From NCBI GenBank assembly GCA_023105745.1, contig JALGQZ010000011.1, positions 22,718,975 to 22,782,974 on the forward strand: a stretch of 64,000 nucleotides of DNA, given 5' to 3'. The position numbers and the translations under genes are program-made. The notes under the pieces are model-generated. The model was not told where the DNA came from, did no database searches, and worked only from the letters and a program-made list of their open reading frames with translations. This stretch comes from Austropuccinia psidii. Taxonomy: Eukaryota > Basidiomycota > Pucciniomycetes > Pucciniales > Sphaerophragmiaceae. This document shows, in pieces, positions 20,922 through 35,295 of this stretch; position 1 is the stretch's first letter, and every line of letters begins with the position of its first letter.

Positions 20922-22479
20922 GAATTATTCAAAGGTAAAGCTTCATAGAATTTCTCTTTTTCAGTAAATGGAGTCTATTTTTAACCTCTGTTACAAGTAT
21001 GAAAAATACCTGTGAAATAATATACCAGCTTTTAAAAATGGATTCCAAACTTAGGATTAACTTTAGGATTTGTAAAGATGAATTATATAAGATTTAATTC
21101 TCAATAGATTATCAGAAAATATAAAAAATGATTCTTCTCCTGAATTCAGGATAGTCATTGTGAGCCTTTCTTAATGTAATAATAGCTATTCAAAATATTA
21201 GTAAGTTTTTTTTTTATTAATTACTTTTTTTCTTTATTCAATTAATATGATCATTAATCTGTCAAATTTGAGCAGACCGACTGTTATACTCAAAGTGCAT
21301 GCATTGATTATTTTATCAAGATGAAGTTTTTTTATTAGAAGAAGTTTTTTACTTTTTATTTGACTATTTGTCATACAATTATAAGCTTTCAAGTTCGAGC
21401 CTTTGTATAATTATTAAATAAGTAAAATTCATAGTAAATATGTTCTCAAAAGAAGAATTGGATAGATATCTCTCCTCAAATATTCAAAGTCTATGTATAT
21501 CAAATTTCTTATGAGCTTCTAGTGGAGCTATCTCCTTTAAATAACAAATTAAATTCAGAATTAAACATAAATAAAATGAAGATTGATATTCTTTTCCTCA
21601 TTTATTCAATTAATAATAAATTCAACCGAGATTTACCAACAAATATCAAAATTATTCCTTGTCTTTATTTGTAAATTTTTTATAGGATGATATTTTGAAT
21701 ATATAGCTCTTAAGCCTATGTACCCATAAATAATAGCTACTATCTCTGTTTTTGTCATTTTCTCCTTCAAAAAATAACACAAAAACAAAAATCCTTATGG
21801 TAATTTATTTTAAAGTGCAAGAAAATAGTAGTTTTGGGAACATTTTTACAAAAATTTGATGAGGAAATTAAGAGACACAATTTTTAATTTCAATATTCAA
21901 TGTAAGAAGAATCTTTATTTTTTTTTCCAAGATGATCTCTTTTCAAAAGATACAAAAGAGAATATCATTGAAAATCCACTGTGAAAATTATAAAAATCAG
22001 AATTCTGGATGAAACCTTGTTTTTCGAAAAAATCCTCTTCCATTAAAGCATCATCATTATCTTTTGATTATTTCACAATTAAAATTTAATTCAAAAATCT
22101 ATTTCTTGTATTTTAAAAAAGTGAGTTTTCAATCAGACGTTAGTTTTGTTTTCTTTACTATTTGGTTTGAGCCTGTGACCCCAAGCTTGAGCACAAGCAT
22201 AAATTCCATACCTACTGCTAACATCGCACAAAAGGATGTTTTTAGTATACACCTTTAATCTACATTAAACCAAAAAAAATTACAATAAGGTCACAAGCAC
22301 AAAAAATAAAATTGAAGGGTTAGTCTGTACAGGTTGCCATCTGAAAAAAGAAATACTCCCACTTCAGACAATATTATTCTTCTTACCAAACAATAACAAT
22401 TAACCAAGCTATTAAGCTATAAAATCTTGCTTATCATAAGCTTTAATATTCACCTAGAATATAAAATCTATATTTTGGA
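20922..22479. other. AT-rich stretch without recognisable genes
   Basis: No convincing coding or RNA gene. A TGTGAGCCTTTCTT string near 21165 looks like another inverted LTR start, but I cannot follow it further. Confidence 0.45.
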
Positions 22480-23480
22480 TCACAGACCTACCAAGTAGCT
22501 TTTTTTTATCAAAGCTCTCAATTAGGGATATTAAGTGGTACCAGTTCTAATACTGTAGAGACACTGCATCAAAAATTCCCACACACATACTATTTGAACA
22601 AATAGGATAAATAATCCCATTTTTTAACCTCTCATAAAGCTCCCACACCTGTTATTAGAGACCATTAAAGTGGTAAATTTTCTGGAAGGGCTACGGTAGG
22701 GCTACATAAAATCTTAAAACCCATTCCTGAATACTCCACAGATGAAAACTTATTTTTACTTTCCTCTTAAAACAAGAAAATATATTTGAGCCTGTACAGC
22801 TTTAGAATAATGAATTCAACATTGGTCATAAGGGTATACAAACTTTAGAGCTCCTCTTCGGCTACGATGTGAGCCACGTTTGAGCTTTATATCCTGAAAA
22901 CTTCTACAGCTATCAGGGATTCATTACTATAATCCCACACAAAGTGGTATTGTGGGATACTATCCCATAAGATTTGATTATGAGGCTTCAAATATGCCAA
23001 AAGGCTGTTTATCTGTTGATTTATATCAATAACGGCGCCAAATCTTCATCAAATCCTATATTGAGTGTTACTGCAGGACTTCCTCCCATACAATTGGGTT
23101 ATGATGTTTCAACCCCATTTAATTTGTGTTTTTATGTTAATTACTCATAAATTGTCCAATATGAGCCCCACACCAATGATTCTTGAATAATTGGATGCAC
23201 CCTGGCCCATAGAGAGCTTTCAAAACCTCCACTGGTAAAAGGTCTAGCTTATGTGGGCTGAAAATGTCAAGATGTGGTTCCAAAACTACTTTTGGTAACC
23301 AATACAGGTACCTTTGGTTATGTTAAGCCACAAATCAACAACCTGAGTGAGAAGCGTAACCCTATAGTCATTGCATAGGTTTTTCCACCTCTTACCACCC
23401 TGATTTGAGATAAAAGGTGGCTTTTACCCCTAGGAAAAACCCCCATCATCATTTCAGCTTAATCTTACATGACTATGATT
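22480..23480 (+). repeat. Old inverted LTR relic of the A/B/C family
   Basis: The complement follows the order of the A and B LTRs: a GCCACCTTTTATC block near 23415, GGAACCACATCTTGACA near 23265, AGCCTCATAATCA...ATGGGATAGTATCCCACA at 22950-22990, AAGCTCAAA near 22885, ATGAGAGGTTAA near 22630, and GGTACCACTTAATATCCCTAA near 22530. The GGGATACTATCCC palindrome is at 22954-22966. It is strongly diverged, and the ends are not exact. Confidence 0.65.
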
Positions 23481-26400
23481 CCTTACAAATGAGTAACCCT
23501 TAAATGGTATTTTATATAATTATAACTTTAATGATTGTAGCATTTATTATTATAGCCCACATGAGAGTTATTGCATCCAGAGATTTTAACAGACTAATAT
23601 CCACCACTCCTCAATAGTAGATCCCTTTCAATTTGTTATTGCACTATTTTTTGTGTTGCAGTCATAGTTAAAGTTTTTTAATTACTGTCTCATAGATTCT
23701 ACATAGTCTCATCCTGACATTTGGACTAATTCTAACAAGGGATTCATTTTATTCAAAGCGCAGAGAAAGATTTTCCGACTTTATTTAACCTTTGTTGGGA
23801 TTCCTTTGGTCCTAAAACACCTAATAATGAGCTCTGTGTCCTTATAGCTATATGGATTATCATTCTCTATAAAAATTAAATGAAAAGACTTTTGGATTCC
23901 CCATTTAAATTAATAATCAAACCATGTAGGTTTCTTTTATAAATAAAATAAATTCTTCCTAAGGAACTTTCCAAGGATAAATATTTCTATTTTCCAACAT
24001 ACATCAAGAAAAATGATTTCACTTTCTCTATTTTTCATATTTATTTTGATATACTATGTAGTTCTTGGTGGCTAAAATTCATTTTATTTCACAGGAATCA
24101 ACAATATCTTTCAGCTTTATTTACTCAAAAGTATCAATTCCAAATAAAAGAATTCAAGTATGAAAACCAAAGTCCTCTTTAGTCCAAATGAAATTCCCCT
24201 TTATTAATATATGAGACTATTTGGCAAAATATGTCATCAAGAAATATTTCAGATATTATCAAAGAAGTATCTTCCTTTCAAAACTCCTTCATGTTAAGAA
24301 ATCTGTCGCAAATATATGACATAGAGGATTTATTGAGATCTTTTTTTATTGAATTTCAATTAATTAAGATTTAATTATACAAATATGTAAAAAGGTGTTC
24401 TGGAAAAATAATTTTCATAATTTTATTTTGTAATTTACAATAATTATTCCTCATGGGGTTATAATTATCACGGAAATTGTTTCCATGAATAGAGATTAAT
24501 TAAGATATTATGGCTAAATTATATCTAAATCCCTCATATTAGTGCTTTTATGAGTAATATTTTTTAAGATTTGGGATGTTTAAAAGGGGTTTTTATCCAA
24601 ATTTCTTGAATTAATTGGAAAAAAACTTCAACATATCTAATATTTTATGAAAAAGATAGCTTAGGGACTTTGACATATAAAATAATTTAAAATCATATTT
24701 ATTATAATTTCTCTAAGTCCCAATACTCATAGATATAAAAATACAGAAACATGCTCATAAGCATTCCAAATTCACTTTCCAGGTTGAATATTTCTGAAAA
24801 TCTAAACACTATTACTCCAAAAAGTCATATTTAACATGATATTTAAAGAAATAATTCCTCTTCTTCTAATATTCTACAAAAATATTTGAATACAAAAAAG
24901 ATATTTCCAGCTTTCCAACACTTCTTCCCAGGTTTTGGGTTTTCTGAAGATCTAGAAAATACTCTTCCAAAATAATGATACACCATGAAAAGAATTCAAT
25001 CCCTGAGGTGAAATTGTTCAGGCTCAACACTGGTCTAGACATGAGTACCATTTTGACTCAAAAATGGGTCCAAAATGGGTACAGCCCTTATATTGTTTGA
25101 CCATCTTCTTGAGAACAATAACCTAAGTTTTTGGATATATGCAAAGAATAACTTGAATATTAATTTCTTCTTTTTGGCTGCTATTTTCTTCCAAACTTTA
25201 CATGGATATATCATACGGTTATCTGAAAAAATCAATACAATTTGATCATGTAAATAAAGATTTCCATAATAATACTTAGATAAAGTATACATTACAAAGG
25301 TAATAGGAGGTGTGTAGGAATATCAAATATATCATGCCTTATTAGCAATAATGAACTAATATCAACTATAATTAATATTTATATTTCAAAATTCCTTGTA
25401 TTTTACTTACATAAATATAGAGTTTTGTCTTAATATAGAATTCTTTATGCCTTAATGAGATATCTTTAATATTTTAGCTCGATAGAAAGATTCAATTCTT
25501 TCTATATAGCTCTTAATGTCTCATTGAGTATATCTCTCTGATATAATTATCATTATTTCAAGTTTTGACTTCAATTCCTGGTCACATAAGAAGATTTTTA
25601 TCTAATACAAACCAGAGCTTAAATCCATATCTCTGTATTCTTTATGTAATTTCAAAGGTCACATTATGGTGATATATTCCATTTTACGATGAATTGAAGT
25701 TCTGTTGATTTAAATTTAGATACTCCTTATACTTATGTATAAAATATGTTATGTAGTTTAGACCCCTGAGTACTCAAAATTTAAAGTCCTTTACCCTGTT
25801 TGAACATTTCATTACTTCCTTACAACATTAAAATTCCGACCATGGCTATTTAGTATTGTTTAAAATATTCTTGAAATATTTATACTAGGATGATTTTCAT
25901 CGATTATTGATGTCCCATTTATTCCTTCCATATATTATATCTTTCCAATGAACCTTATTCTCTCAGTGGTATCAAAATATTAAAATCTGAGCTGTCACTT
26001 TTATATGTATTTTTTTATAAAAGGAAGGCTTTATGCTCTCATTATACAAATCTTGGTTAGATTTCTCACAGAACACAACAGGACCACTATAAAATCTCTA
26101 TATTTTATAATATTATCTTAAAATCTGCTTTAATTTTACATAATTTGTAATCAAATAGTAAGAAAACTATAAATTTGTCCCCATAAATTCTTTCATTTTA
26201 GTCTCTAGTACTTATTGCCATCTCATGAGGTATCATCTAGCACTGAACTACTTAAACCTTTCTCAAATTCTCAAGGGAAAATATATTGATCTTGATTTTG
26301 ATAAATTAAATTTCAGATAATTAGGAAATTTTGAGACCCACATGGGTTAAAGCCAATATATTTTGATTCCCTTGAATATACAATTTATTTTTTGCTGATA

Positions 26401-29400
26401 GGCTTCCATGGAACGTTTTATTTCAAATTTTTTCAAAAAAATTTTATATGAATTTGGAACTTGAGGGCTTAGGGCTAATGTTTTACCCAATAAATGATAT
26501 CATTGTGCGATATTAAATATTTGTAATGACATATCAAAAATAATTTCTGATATTTTTCATATGCAAAAAATTAATTGATGACATATATATATACAGGGCT
26601 GGGAAAAGACTTCTCACATATTTTGCAGTTCAATTCTCCTTCCTGTCTTAAATGCAATTAATATAATAAATTTCCTTAGAAAAACATTGAAACAATTGTT
26701 AATTAAAGGCTTTATTGTTTTTCTTCTCTTTTTTCTCTCCTGTTTTTATTTAAATTTATATCGAAATATAAAAATATCCAAATCATAAATATTAAGACAA
26801 GGAAACCAACACATAATCACTAAATCATATAAAGAATCAGGCTTCTAGTTCTCAATTTTTTACTTGAAGCCCTTTAAAATATTGAAGTAAGAGATATTAT
26901 AAATTATTATCATCCTTTTTTTTATATAAATAATGAGAGAAATTTTTTTCCTCATCTATTCTGTATACAGATAGATAGAAAAAATAGCAAAATCAATTGA
27001 ATATGAACTTTCAGGCCTATCAATGTTTCTGGGGAAAGAATTTCTGCATATACAGCCTTTAGATATTTCTTATGAAAACCTCTGGCTTCTGAAATTTCTA
27101 AGAGTAACATTGAAAAGATTTTTTATTTTTTTAATCTTATACAAGAGCATTAATTCCTCAATAAAAATATGGAATACCCTTATTTGAAATTAATACAGAA
27201 AATTAATAAATAAAAACATTTGAATCTTATATGATCATTGAGTCATATTATAAATTAATCTTTATGGAAAAAAAAATCCATTCTCTGAGAGATTAAAAAT
27301 ACTTCTTTCCATTCAACAGTTCAGCTCCAATATTTGTAGAAACATTCATTCAATTATAAGATTGAATTTTCCTTTCTTATAAAACAACTCCAAATATTGA
27401 AGAAGGAAAAGGAAAAGTTTTCAAACTCCTACTATTGAGAGAATGACACTCCTTTTTTTACCTGTGTTACTCTCATCTATTCACTATTCAATTGAAAGTT
27501 TGATAAATTGAATAATTGGTATCATTATATAATAAGGCTAGATTCTTCCTTTACAAGTATTACCAAAACAGAATTATGAAATGAAATGTAAGATGTGTCT
27601 ATGAAATTGTTGATAATATTACTATTAATCAGCAATACTATGACTATTCTTATTAATATAATGATATAATTATCATAAGCACAAATTAAATAATCAATTA
27701 ATCAATTATTTCTTTCATTTGTTAAGCACTACTAAGTAGTAATTGTCTACAAGAATCAATTACAAGAGGTATTCAAATAATAAAACTTCTCTACTAAAAT
27801 AATAAAATTATTTTAATATATAATTATATTTTACAAGAATAATTATAGATATAACTCTTGAATAAAACAAATACTAGAGAAAATCATTAAGGATTAATAC
27901 TAAATCACTCACTAATATTCAATGAACCTTGGAAAGAATATGGTAGAGAGATTGGGCAGATAAATTGTGGATTTATGGTATTAAAATTGATTTATAGCAA
28001 TATTGAAACAATTTATAGTTGATTTCTACAATTTCACATCTTTCTTTATTGATTCTGAATGAATTAAAACACTTAAGAAAAGTTTAACTAATACTTACTT
28101 GTTGGTAACAAAGATATAATTGGATAATAAGATGATTTGGAAAAAAAGCAGGAGGAGGCCTCCTTTAAGTCAAAGACAGCTCACAGAGGCGTACCATCAA
28201 GAAAACTAAAAGCCCAGTTAGTGAGAAAACAATAATCCTTTTTGTTTTTTTATATTTCATCATTTGTTGTCATGTAAGATTATCATAATTACTTAATTAA
28301 TGCTTTTATGTGACTACCAGCCCATTTATGGTTAAGAATGAGAGGAGTAACAACTGTAAATCTACATTTATTTCGAAATAAAAAAAAATTTTTTCAAATT
28401 CATCAATTTTATTGCAAATCTCATCACAGGTTGTATTTTCTGTGAATTTTTGAAGATTCAGTATTTCATGTGGAATCATCAAAATTGTACTGTAAGTAAA
28501 GCTTTTAATTTTACTTATGAAACCATAACTATTTTTGGTTTTATTATGAGTAATACCAGTCTCCATTGGTTTTGAAAGTTTTAGAAAGATTGATTCATAA
28601 GTGGATTTTCAATTAATTTTGGAAGTTTGTACCTCATTTATATGTAGAATTGCAAATATCACAGTATGGCAGGTTACTATGAGGTAAATCAATTCATACT
28701 AGTCCAAAAAGGGTTTTAATTACTCTTTTAAGGTTTATCCATGGAGAATAATTAAGAGTTGACATGGTCACAGGAGTCCAAGTTTCTCTTTACCTCTCTG
28801 TCACATCAAAATAGTAGCTTATTTGTAGTTTTCTTATGATTCAATGAGATTTTAACTTGGTAAATAAGTTCCCAAAAGGCTTTAGTATACTAATTGGGCC
28901 ATAATCAGCCATGGATCAAATCTTTAGAGCTACCCACAACTCAGAGGCCTCAGAAGCTGGGTACCCTGGCTCTCTTTGATGTCTTTTGTCCCACTTATCT
29001 ATTTTCACGTCAAAAATAGAAATTCAGGCTTAAAGACTGATGTCCACTATGGGTGTATCAAAACTGTGTGTAAGAATACCATAATATTAAGTGCCACAAA
29101 CATGCATAACACTATTCTTAGTGTATATGTAACATGGGATTTCTCACATTCCCATTATTGTGGCATGAAATTGAGAAAACCAAAAATTTTCACAATTCAT
29201 TTATGTGGTATTGAAGTATTTTCCATATTACCACCTCATAGAGTTAATTTAAGCTTATTCACTCTATTGAGCTACCCTAGGTGAGCCTTTGTGTATAATC
29301 CAAATCTGGCCTTAAATCCAAGGATTTACTTACTCACAAAAGAGTTATTCATCTTTTCTGAAATCAAAAATGATGAATTTTGAATATATGCATAACTTAT

Positions 29401-29434
29401 GGGTTATGCATAGTTCAGAATTCATTTTAGAGAT
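23481..29434. other. Long AT-rich region without recognisable genes
   Basis: Nothing I can support as a gene. Open frames stay under about 90 codons and lack motifs. Probably very old transposon remains. Confidence 0.45.
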
Positions 29435-29479
29435 AATTGTGGCCTATTTGTGTATGTAAAACATACCTCAAGGCTCACA
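29435..29479 (-). repeat. LTR end fragment of the D family
   Basis: TTGTGGCCTATTTGTGTATG...CATACCTCAAGGCTCACA closely follows the last 45 bases of the D LTR (TTGTGGTCTTTTGGGTATATG...TTACCTCTAAGGCTCACA, ending at 57965). I could not place the other end. Confidence 0.5.
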
Positions 29480-32400
29480 TGACACCTTGAAATACGCATT
29501 GAACTTTCTATTTTAGTGTCTGTAGGTCCCATTTAAAAAAGAATAAAATACTTACTCTGAATAATCTATAATTTTGCAATTGAAAATTGTAATTTTTTGA
29601 AATAGATTTTGGAATGATTCTACCTTCTATAGAAAAAAATGAGCTTTGATATTTTTCATTCACTTCCCACTAATCTATGAAGATGTGGAAACTTACCAAA
29701 ACTATTTCCTTTATCATTTATTGATAATATGTTAGATTTTGCTATGGATTTATTTGACACAGATATTAAATTTCAATTTGAGCTATTATTCCACAGTTCT
29801 GAAATATTGCTCTTTTTATTCTTTTAATTAGGTGACACATTATAAAAAAATTGAAAGTGTGTATCTCTATGAATTTAGGTTAGAATTGGAAAATGATTAA
29901 TTTTTAAAGATATTCTTTATTTATATATGAATTAAAGTAGGGCTTTTATATGTGAGTTCAAGTTTCAATTTGGAAATTACCAAACATAGATTATAATTTG
30001 AATTTTGTCATAAAATTAGCAAATAGTCCAGTTAATTACTATTGGATTTAATGGGACGAACAAATATGATAGTAATAAAAGATTTTCCCTGATCAATTGA
30101 ATCACTTCTTTGTTTTGCAGAAATGAATACCAATTGTTCCTTAGCAATTTATGAAATATCCCCTTAATACATCAAAGAATCAGATTGATGTAATTTCTCA
30201 TAGAGATAATTGAAATAATAAAGTCATTTTGTTCTTCTATTGGAATATCAGAGCTAGATGGAAAAAATTAGCTTTCAGTGTCACATTATTCCATCAAAAT
30301 GTGTGAAGGGACACATTTTTATGTGAGAGTTCTATTTAGAATTGCTTCTCAAACAAGTTTTAATGTGTAAAAAAGGAATTTTTAATTTGCTTTGATATCA
30401 TAGCCAATATTTCCTATAATTAGTATAATTAGGAATTGTGGAACTTTGAGCTTCTTTGAAGGTGGATCTTTATCAAATTATTGTTACTATACATCTGAAA
30501 TTCTCTTGGAAAACAAGAATTATATTTAAAATAATATTTCAGAAGGTTACTAGAATAGGTGATTATGGTATTGATAATAAGGGGAAAACAGTGCTGACAC
30601 ATTTTAATACAGTCATGGAAACCCTGGTAGAAAATCCGACAATAAAATGGAAACATAATCTTATAGAGGTTTTCCTTTGGAGAAATATATTAAATAACTT
30701 GCTTAAGCAAAGAATTTCCAGAAAAGGTAAAGATTCATTGTTGAGTTAAATCTTTGAATCCATCATGGGTTTTCCACTAATTAAATAATTGTAGTAATTT
30801 ATTCAACTAATTATTCAGTTTTTGAGAAACTTTCAAATATTGATTTCTAACTTATTTGAGCTCTTATCATGAGTTAAAGATTTTACTTTAAATTTTTATA
30901 GCTACTGTGTGGAAGGCAAACAGAATATTATCTCATAACGCATGTATTAGAATGATTTTGGTCTCTTGCCCTTGAGATGAAATACAACTAGTTCCAAAAG
31001 ATGTTTTCAAGTCAGAATCTTCAAAGTCCTTCAATCAATCATGTGTTAGATGAAAAATTAAACAGTTAAAAAATTTTATTTGGAAGTGTATCTGAATCAC
31101 CTTCTAGAAACTCTATACTAAACAGCTCCTACATTGGTCTGTTGATTCTTCTATTTGTTATACAAAAATAAGAGCTGAATAAGAGGGGGAGCGATAGGAG
31201 GGAAATTTTCTGAGAATTAAGATTGAAATTGAGCTACTCTATGGCCGATTTTATATCCAATTCATATTAATTATAATAATGAGATAAATAGTATATCAAA
31301 CTCATTCATTGTACTTAAAAACACTTCAATATCAATATTTGTGAGCCAATGTTGAATATATCTGTGTCAATTTAATTGACAATTATATGAGAAGTAAATA
31401 TGCTTTGTTACTAGTACTTTAGCTCTTGATACTGAAATTTTTAACGTAAGAATCCCAGATTTTATTGCAAAAGAGGAACTACAGCCTTTCTTAGTCAAGG
31501 ACATATTTTAAAGTCAGCATAGATCAAAAAATATTAAGCTTGTTCCTCTTTTACAAACTATATTAATATTACTACCTTTTTTGTAAAATTATATCATTCA
31601 GGAAAAGCCACTTTTGATACAGAGAATAATTGAAGAATTTTTTTCTAAGAATGGGAAGTCTCTCTGAAATACAGAAATTTGTTTGAGATTTCTTTGACTT
31701 TTTTTCGAACTTGAAATGAGAAAGGGATACTGGAATATTTTCACAATTAAAAAATGAATAATTTTTATTTCAAAGTAGTATGCTCAGGCTTGGATTTTCT
31801 TTTTTCCACTAGAATTAACAAATGACAGCTTGATTTTTCTTCTTTTTTATATTTATTCTAATTTGAATCTAGGAATTTTTTTCTAAGGAAGCTAAAAGGC
31901 TTTATATAAAACCAGCTCTAACATCAAGAAAATGAAATTTATATGATTCTTTTCGGTGAAGGATTTCAAGGAAATTTGTTGTTTTTTTGAGCCGGAGGAT
32001 ATTCAAAGTCAAATGAGACTTCAAACAATGAGAAAGTATTTGGAATTTTTTGTATTTCTTATATGAAGGAAATAATATTTTATTAATATCCCCAATACCC
32101 AAGCTATGTAGTTTTCTTTGTATAAGTCATAATTCCAGATCCAAGGTGATGTTCAGTCTTATCATATCTTATAAAGGTGAGAACTTTCCTTATAGATTGA
32201 GAAGCACATCAGTAAAAGAAAACACAAGGCCCATTGAAAAAGTACATAAATATTTCAAACAAATGGTGCCGTATTCATGATTTATTCTTCATTCTCTTTA
32301 ATTCTCAAGTATTAATTCTCGAAAGAATTTGGAATATTTCATCAAATGTTTAGGAAATTGTGCAGTATAAGAATGTTATGATCTCTTGCAATTTGTATGC

Positions 32401-33835
32401 CTTTCCTATTCTATCAATTTTACTTAGAGGATTCCTTTTCTATATCAAAAATTAATCCAAAGCCCATTTTATGAGTAAAAGAAAAATTAATTAAGAGAAT
32501 TCGAAGGCTCCTTCATATATAAGTCAAATATACAATGTATACCAGAAGAAAATAAGAAGATATAGAGAATAGGTTCAAAATGAAAACTTTGTAGTTTATA
32601 AAAAGAAGATTTGTGGCTGTAATATTAAAATATGATTATTAACTCTATTGAGAGATTTTTATCTTTGCAAGAGATACCATGGAGCTTTTAAAATGGCTTT
32701 TTTGACATATTATTGATACTTCTCTTTTAAAAGGCATTATTTCATAAAATACAAGATGCATGCTATTTCGCATCTTGTTTTATGTAAATAGAAAAAACCT
32801 TTTTGAATATATATCTTGCATCTTTAATCTGGCTATCAAGTAACAATTGAAAAAAAAATGTTAGTTTTTTCAATTCATCATCTTAATATCTATGGATGTA
32901 TTTGTCAAAGATCTCAGTTTTTCTTATATATTTTGGAATATATGAAGATTTATACTTTGTTAAAATAATTGATACTTAACATAATCTCAATATCTGTATC
33001 ATAGTTGCAGACAAAATAAGGAGATATCCAAAATGTGCAGAAAATTATGGATTTTCACTGCCAAACAAAGTAAAGTAGCACAAAATCATGGTAAGCTGAG
33101 TATTTGACTTGGAATATACTCTAAGTAAAATAGTCAATAAGAGTCTTAAATCATGACGGATAAGCTGTGATATGAATTGTTAAGGTTTGACAGCCAAAAA
33201 AATCAATATTATTGGAATTTTTAATATAATTATATCTATGGACAAATAGAATATTATTCTCTATCATAATCATCATTCACATAATATACTAGAATATTTT
33301 CAAATATATATTCTGTAGAGATTCTTTTTTGGGTCTTAAATACCAACATAATATAACCTGTGTACTCAAATTTGCAATTCGAAAGTGATATTACCATAAT
33401 TCACAATTTACAGAACATAAATTCCTATAAGCTCAAATGGATGGGTCGCAGAATGGGGGTGAAGATTTTTCCAACCACACTTAAATAAATCCTTAAGCAT
33501 GGGATGAAGACTTTTTTAAACCATTTTCCAGGAGTATTGGGGTCATTTATTGCAAGAAATGGACTAACAAAATGGCTTTCCTCTATAAAGAAGGTATTTT
33601 CTATGAAAAATTGTTAAATTAAGGTTTGTAGGATTCTTAATAATTGTAAATATTATATATAATAGGTAAGCACAAATACTCAAAGATATATACTGTATTT
33701 GGTCATCTTTATTCAATTGGAATCATGGCCTTTTTCAATCTTACAAATATGTCCCAATTGCCAAAAATATGCTTTCTAAAAGCAGGCTTAATCAAATAAT
33801 TGTCTTTAATTTCTGAATTTTCCTCAAGGATTACT
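29480..33835. other. AT-rich region without recognisable genes
   Basis: No coding, RNA or repeat feature that I can support. Element B starts directly after it. Confidence 0.45.
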
Positions 33836-35271
33836 TGTCAGGGTGAGTCTATGTTGAAGCAGTAATTAGGCTATTTACAACTAGACCTTTGACTGTGACA
33901 TGTAGAAAATGATTTTAAGTAAGGGTGTTTGAGTAAAATAGTGATTTATAATATAATTAAAGGGTTCTACTATTAAAGAATAGTGGTGGTGAGCGCTATT
34001 GAGAACCCTGGGTGCAGTCTTACCAGTTGGATTACTATAATAAGAGCTACAATAATTAAAATTATAATTATACCTGATTTATTGCCCAAGAGTAAAACTG
34101 TTTTGGACAGTTTGCTACGTAGGGTATTCAAGAGCAGGATGAGGAAACAATTCTGGCTGTGAAAAGCCTCCTTATTATCCTGAAATGGGGTGGAAAGGGT
34201 GCTAGACCTTTCCACATAGAGGAAGTGAAGATTTTTCACTCTCTAGGACTGGCTTGTGGTTTGAAAACAGCCTGTATAGCCTGTATTGGGCTCAGATGTG
34301 GTTTTGAAACCACATCTGGGCAGTTTTAACCAATACAGGGTGAAAATTTCATCTGGGGACCTCACAGCCTGATTCTGACATGTATGATGTGTAGAATGCT
34401 GTACAGAAACTGTATGGGACCCCAGTATTGACTGACATATGAGGTATGAAAGTAAAAACAAGCTTCTTTGTCTATTTGACACCTCATATTCATGGTTATG
34501 GGATATTATCCCATGGTAAGGCTGTATTGGTCAGAATGTGGGATTTTAACCTTAAAACAGCTATAGCTTTGTCCGTTTTTGAGATATCAACCTCAAAACT
34601 GAATCTGTGTGTAGCCCTTCATGTGTTCTACACAATGGTACCTTATTTGGTATGGCTATCATTAAATATGGCAAAGTTATGCCATGTACAAGATTTTTGT
34701 ACATGTGCGTGGTTTATGCAAAAAGCTGTATTGAGCTTGTTTGCCCCATACCTTCTGCTATAGTTGAGATATGAGGATATGGATGACACCATCAGATATT
34801 CTTGATTGTGCTCCTTCCAAAAAGACCCCACTTTAGGTATCTCACACTAAAACCGTAGAAGTTAGATGAGAGGTTAATGTTTTGTTCACCCTTATTTGGC
34901 CTGAAATTGACCATAACTCCAGTCATATTGGTGCTAGCTCAGTTTGGATTGTACCATTGAATAGCCCTTACTTAGAGCTTCATTTTGAGTACCCATTTGA
35001 TGGGGTTAAGCCTCTCCTTCTGGATTTTATATGAGAGGTGAAAATTAAGGTTTATGCTCAGCAATAACTTTGAGCAGGAATGACTTGGTTATTCTTTGTC
35101 CTATGGTGATGGCACTTATATTTTCAGAAAGGGGTGAGTTTGCTCTTTATCTTGATACCTTTTGAGCTGATTTGGCTCAGCTCCATGTTTTGGTGGTATC
35201 TTGGCTATACCATTGGTTTATGGTATTTTGGCTGTCATGCTTGTGCTCTGGTTTTGAGTCACAGGCTGACA
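33836..35271 (-). repeat. 3' LTR of element B
   Basis: 1436 bases from TGTCAGGGTGAG to CACAGGCTGACA. It differs from the other LTR by scattered substitutions and one 28-29 base difference. It holds a 26-base perfect palindrome at 34293-34318 and the GGGATATTATCCC palindrome at 34500-34512. Confidence 0.92.
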
Positions 35272-35291
35272 TATCCTCCCTCTAAAAAAGG
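35272..35291 (-). other. Polypurine tract of element B
   Basis: The minus strand reads CCTTTTTTAGAGGGAGGATA directly before the 3' LTR, the expected plus-strand primer. Confidence 0.8.
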
Positions 35292-35295
35292 CTCA

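Noticed and set aside
28270..29479. Complete LTR ending at 29479
   Set aside because: A TGTAAGATT start near 28275 would give only 1.2 kb and an imperfect TGTCA/TGACA flank; too weak.
28306..30749. Open frames of 75-102 codons in the AT-rich region
   Set aside because: No motif, no codon bias and no splice context; lengths expected by chance or from old repeats.
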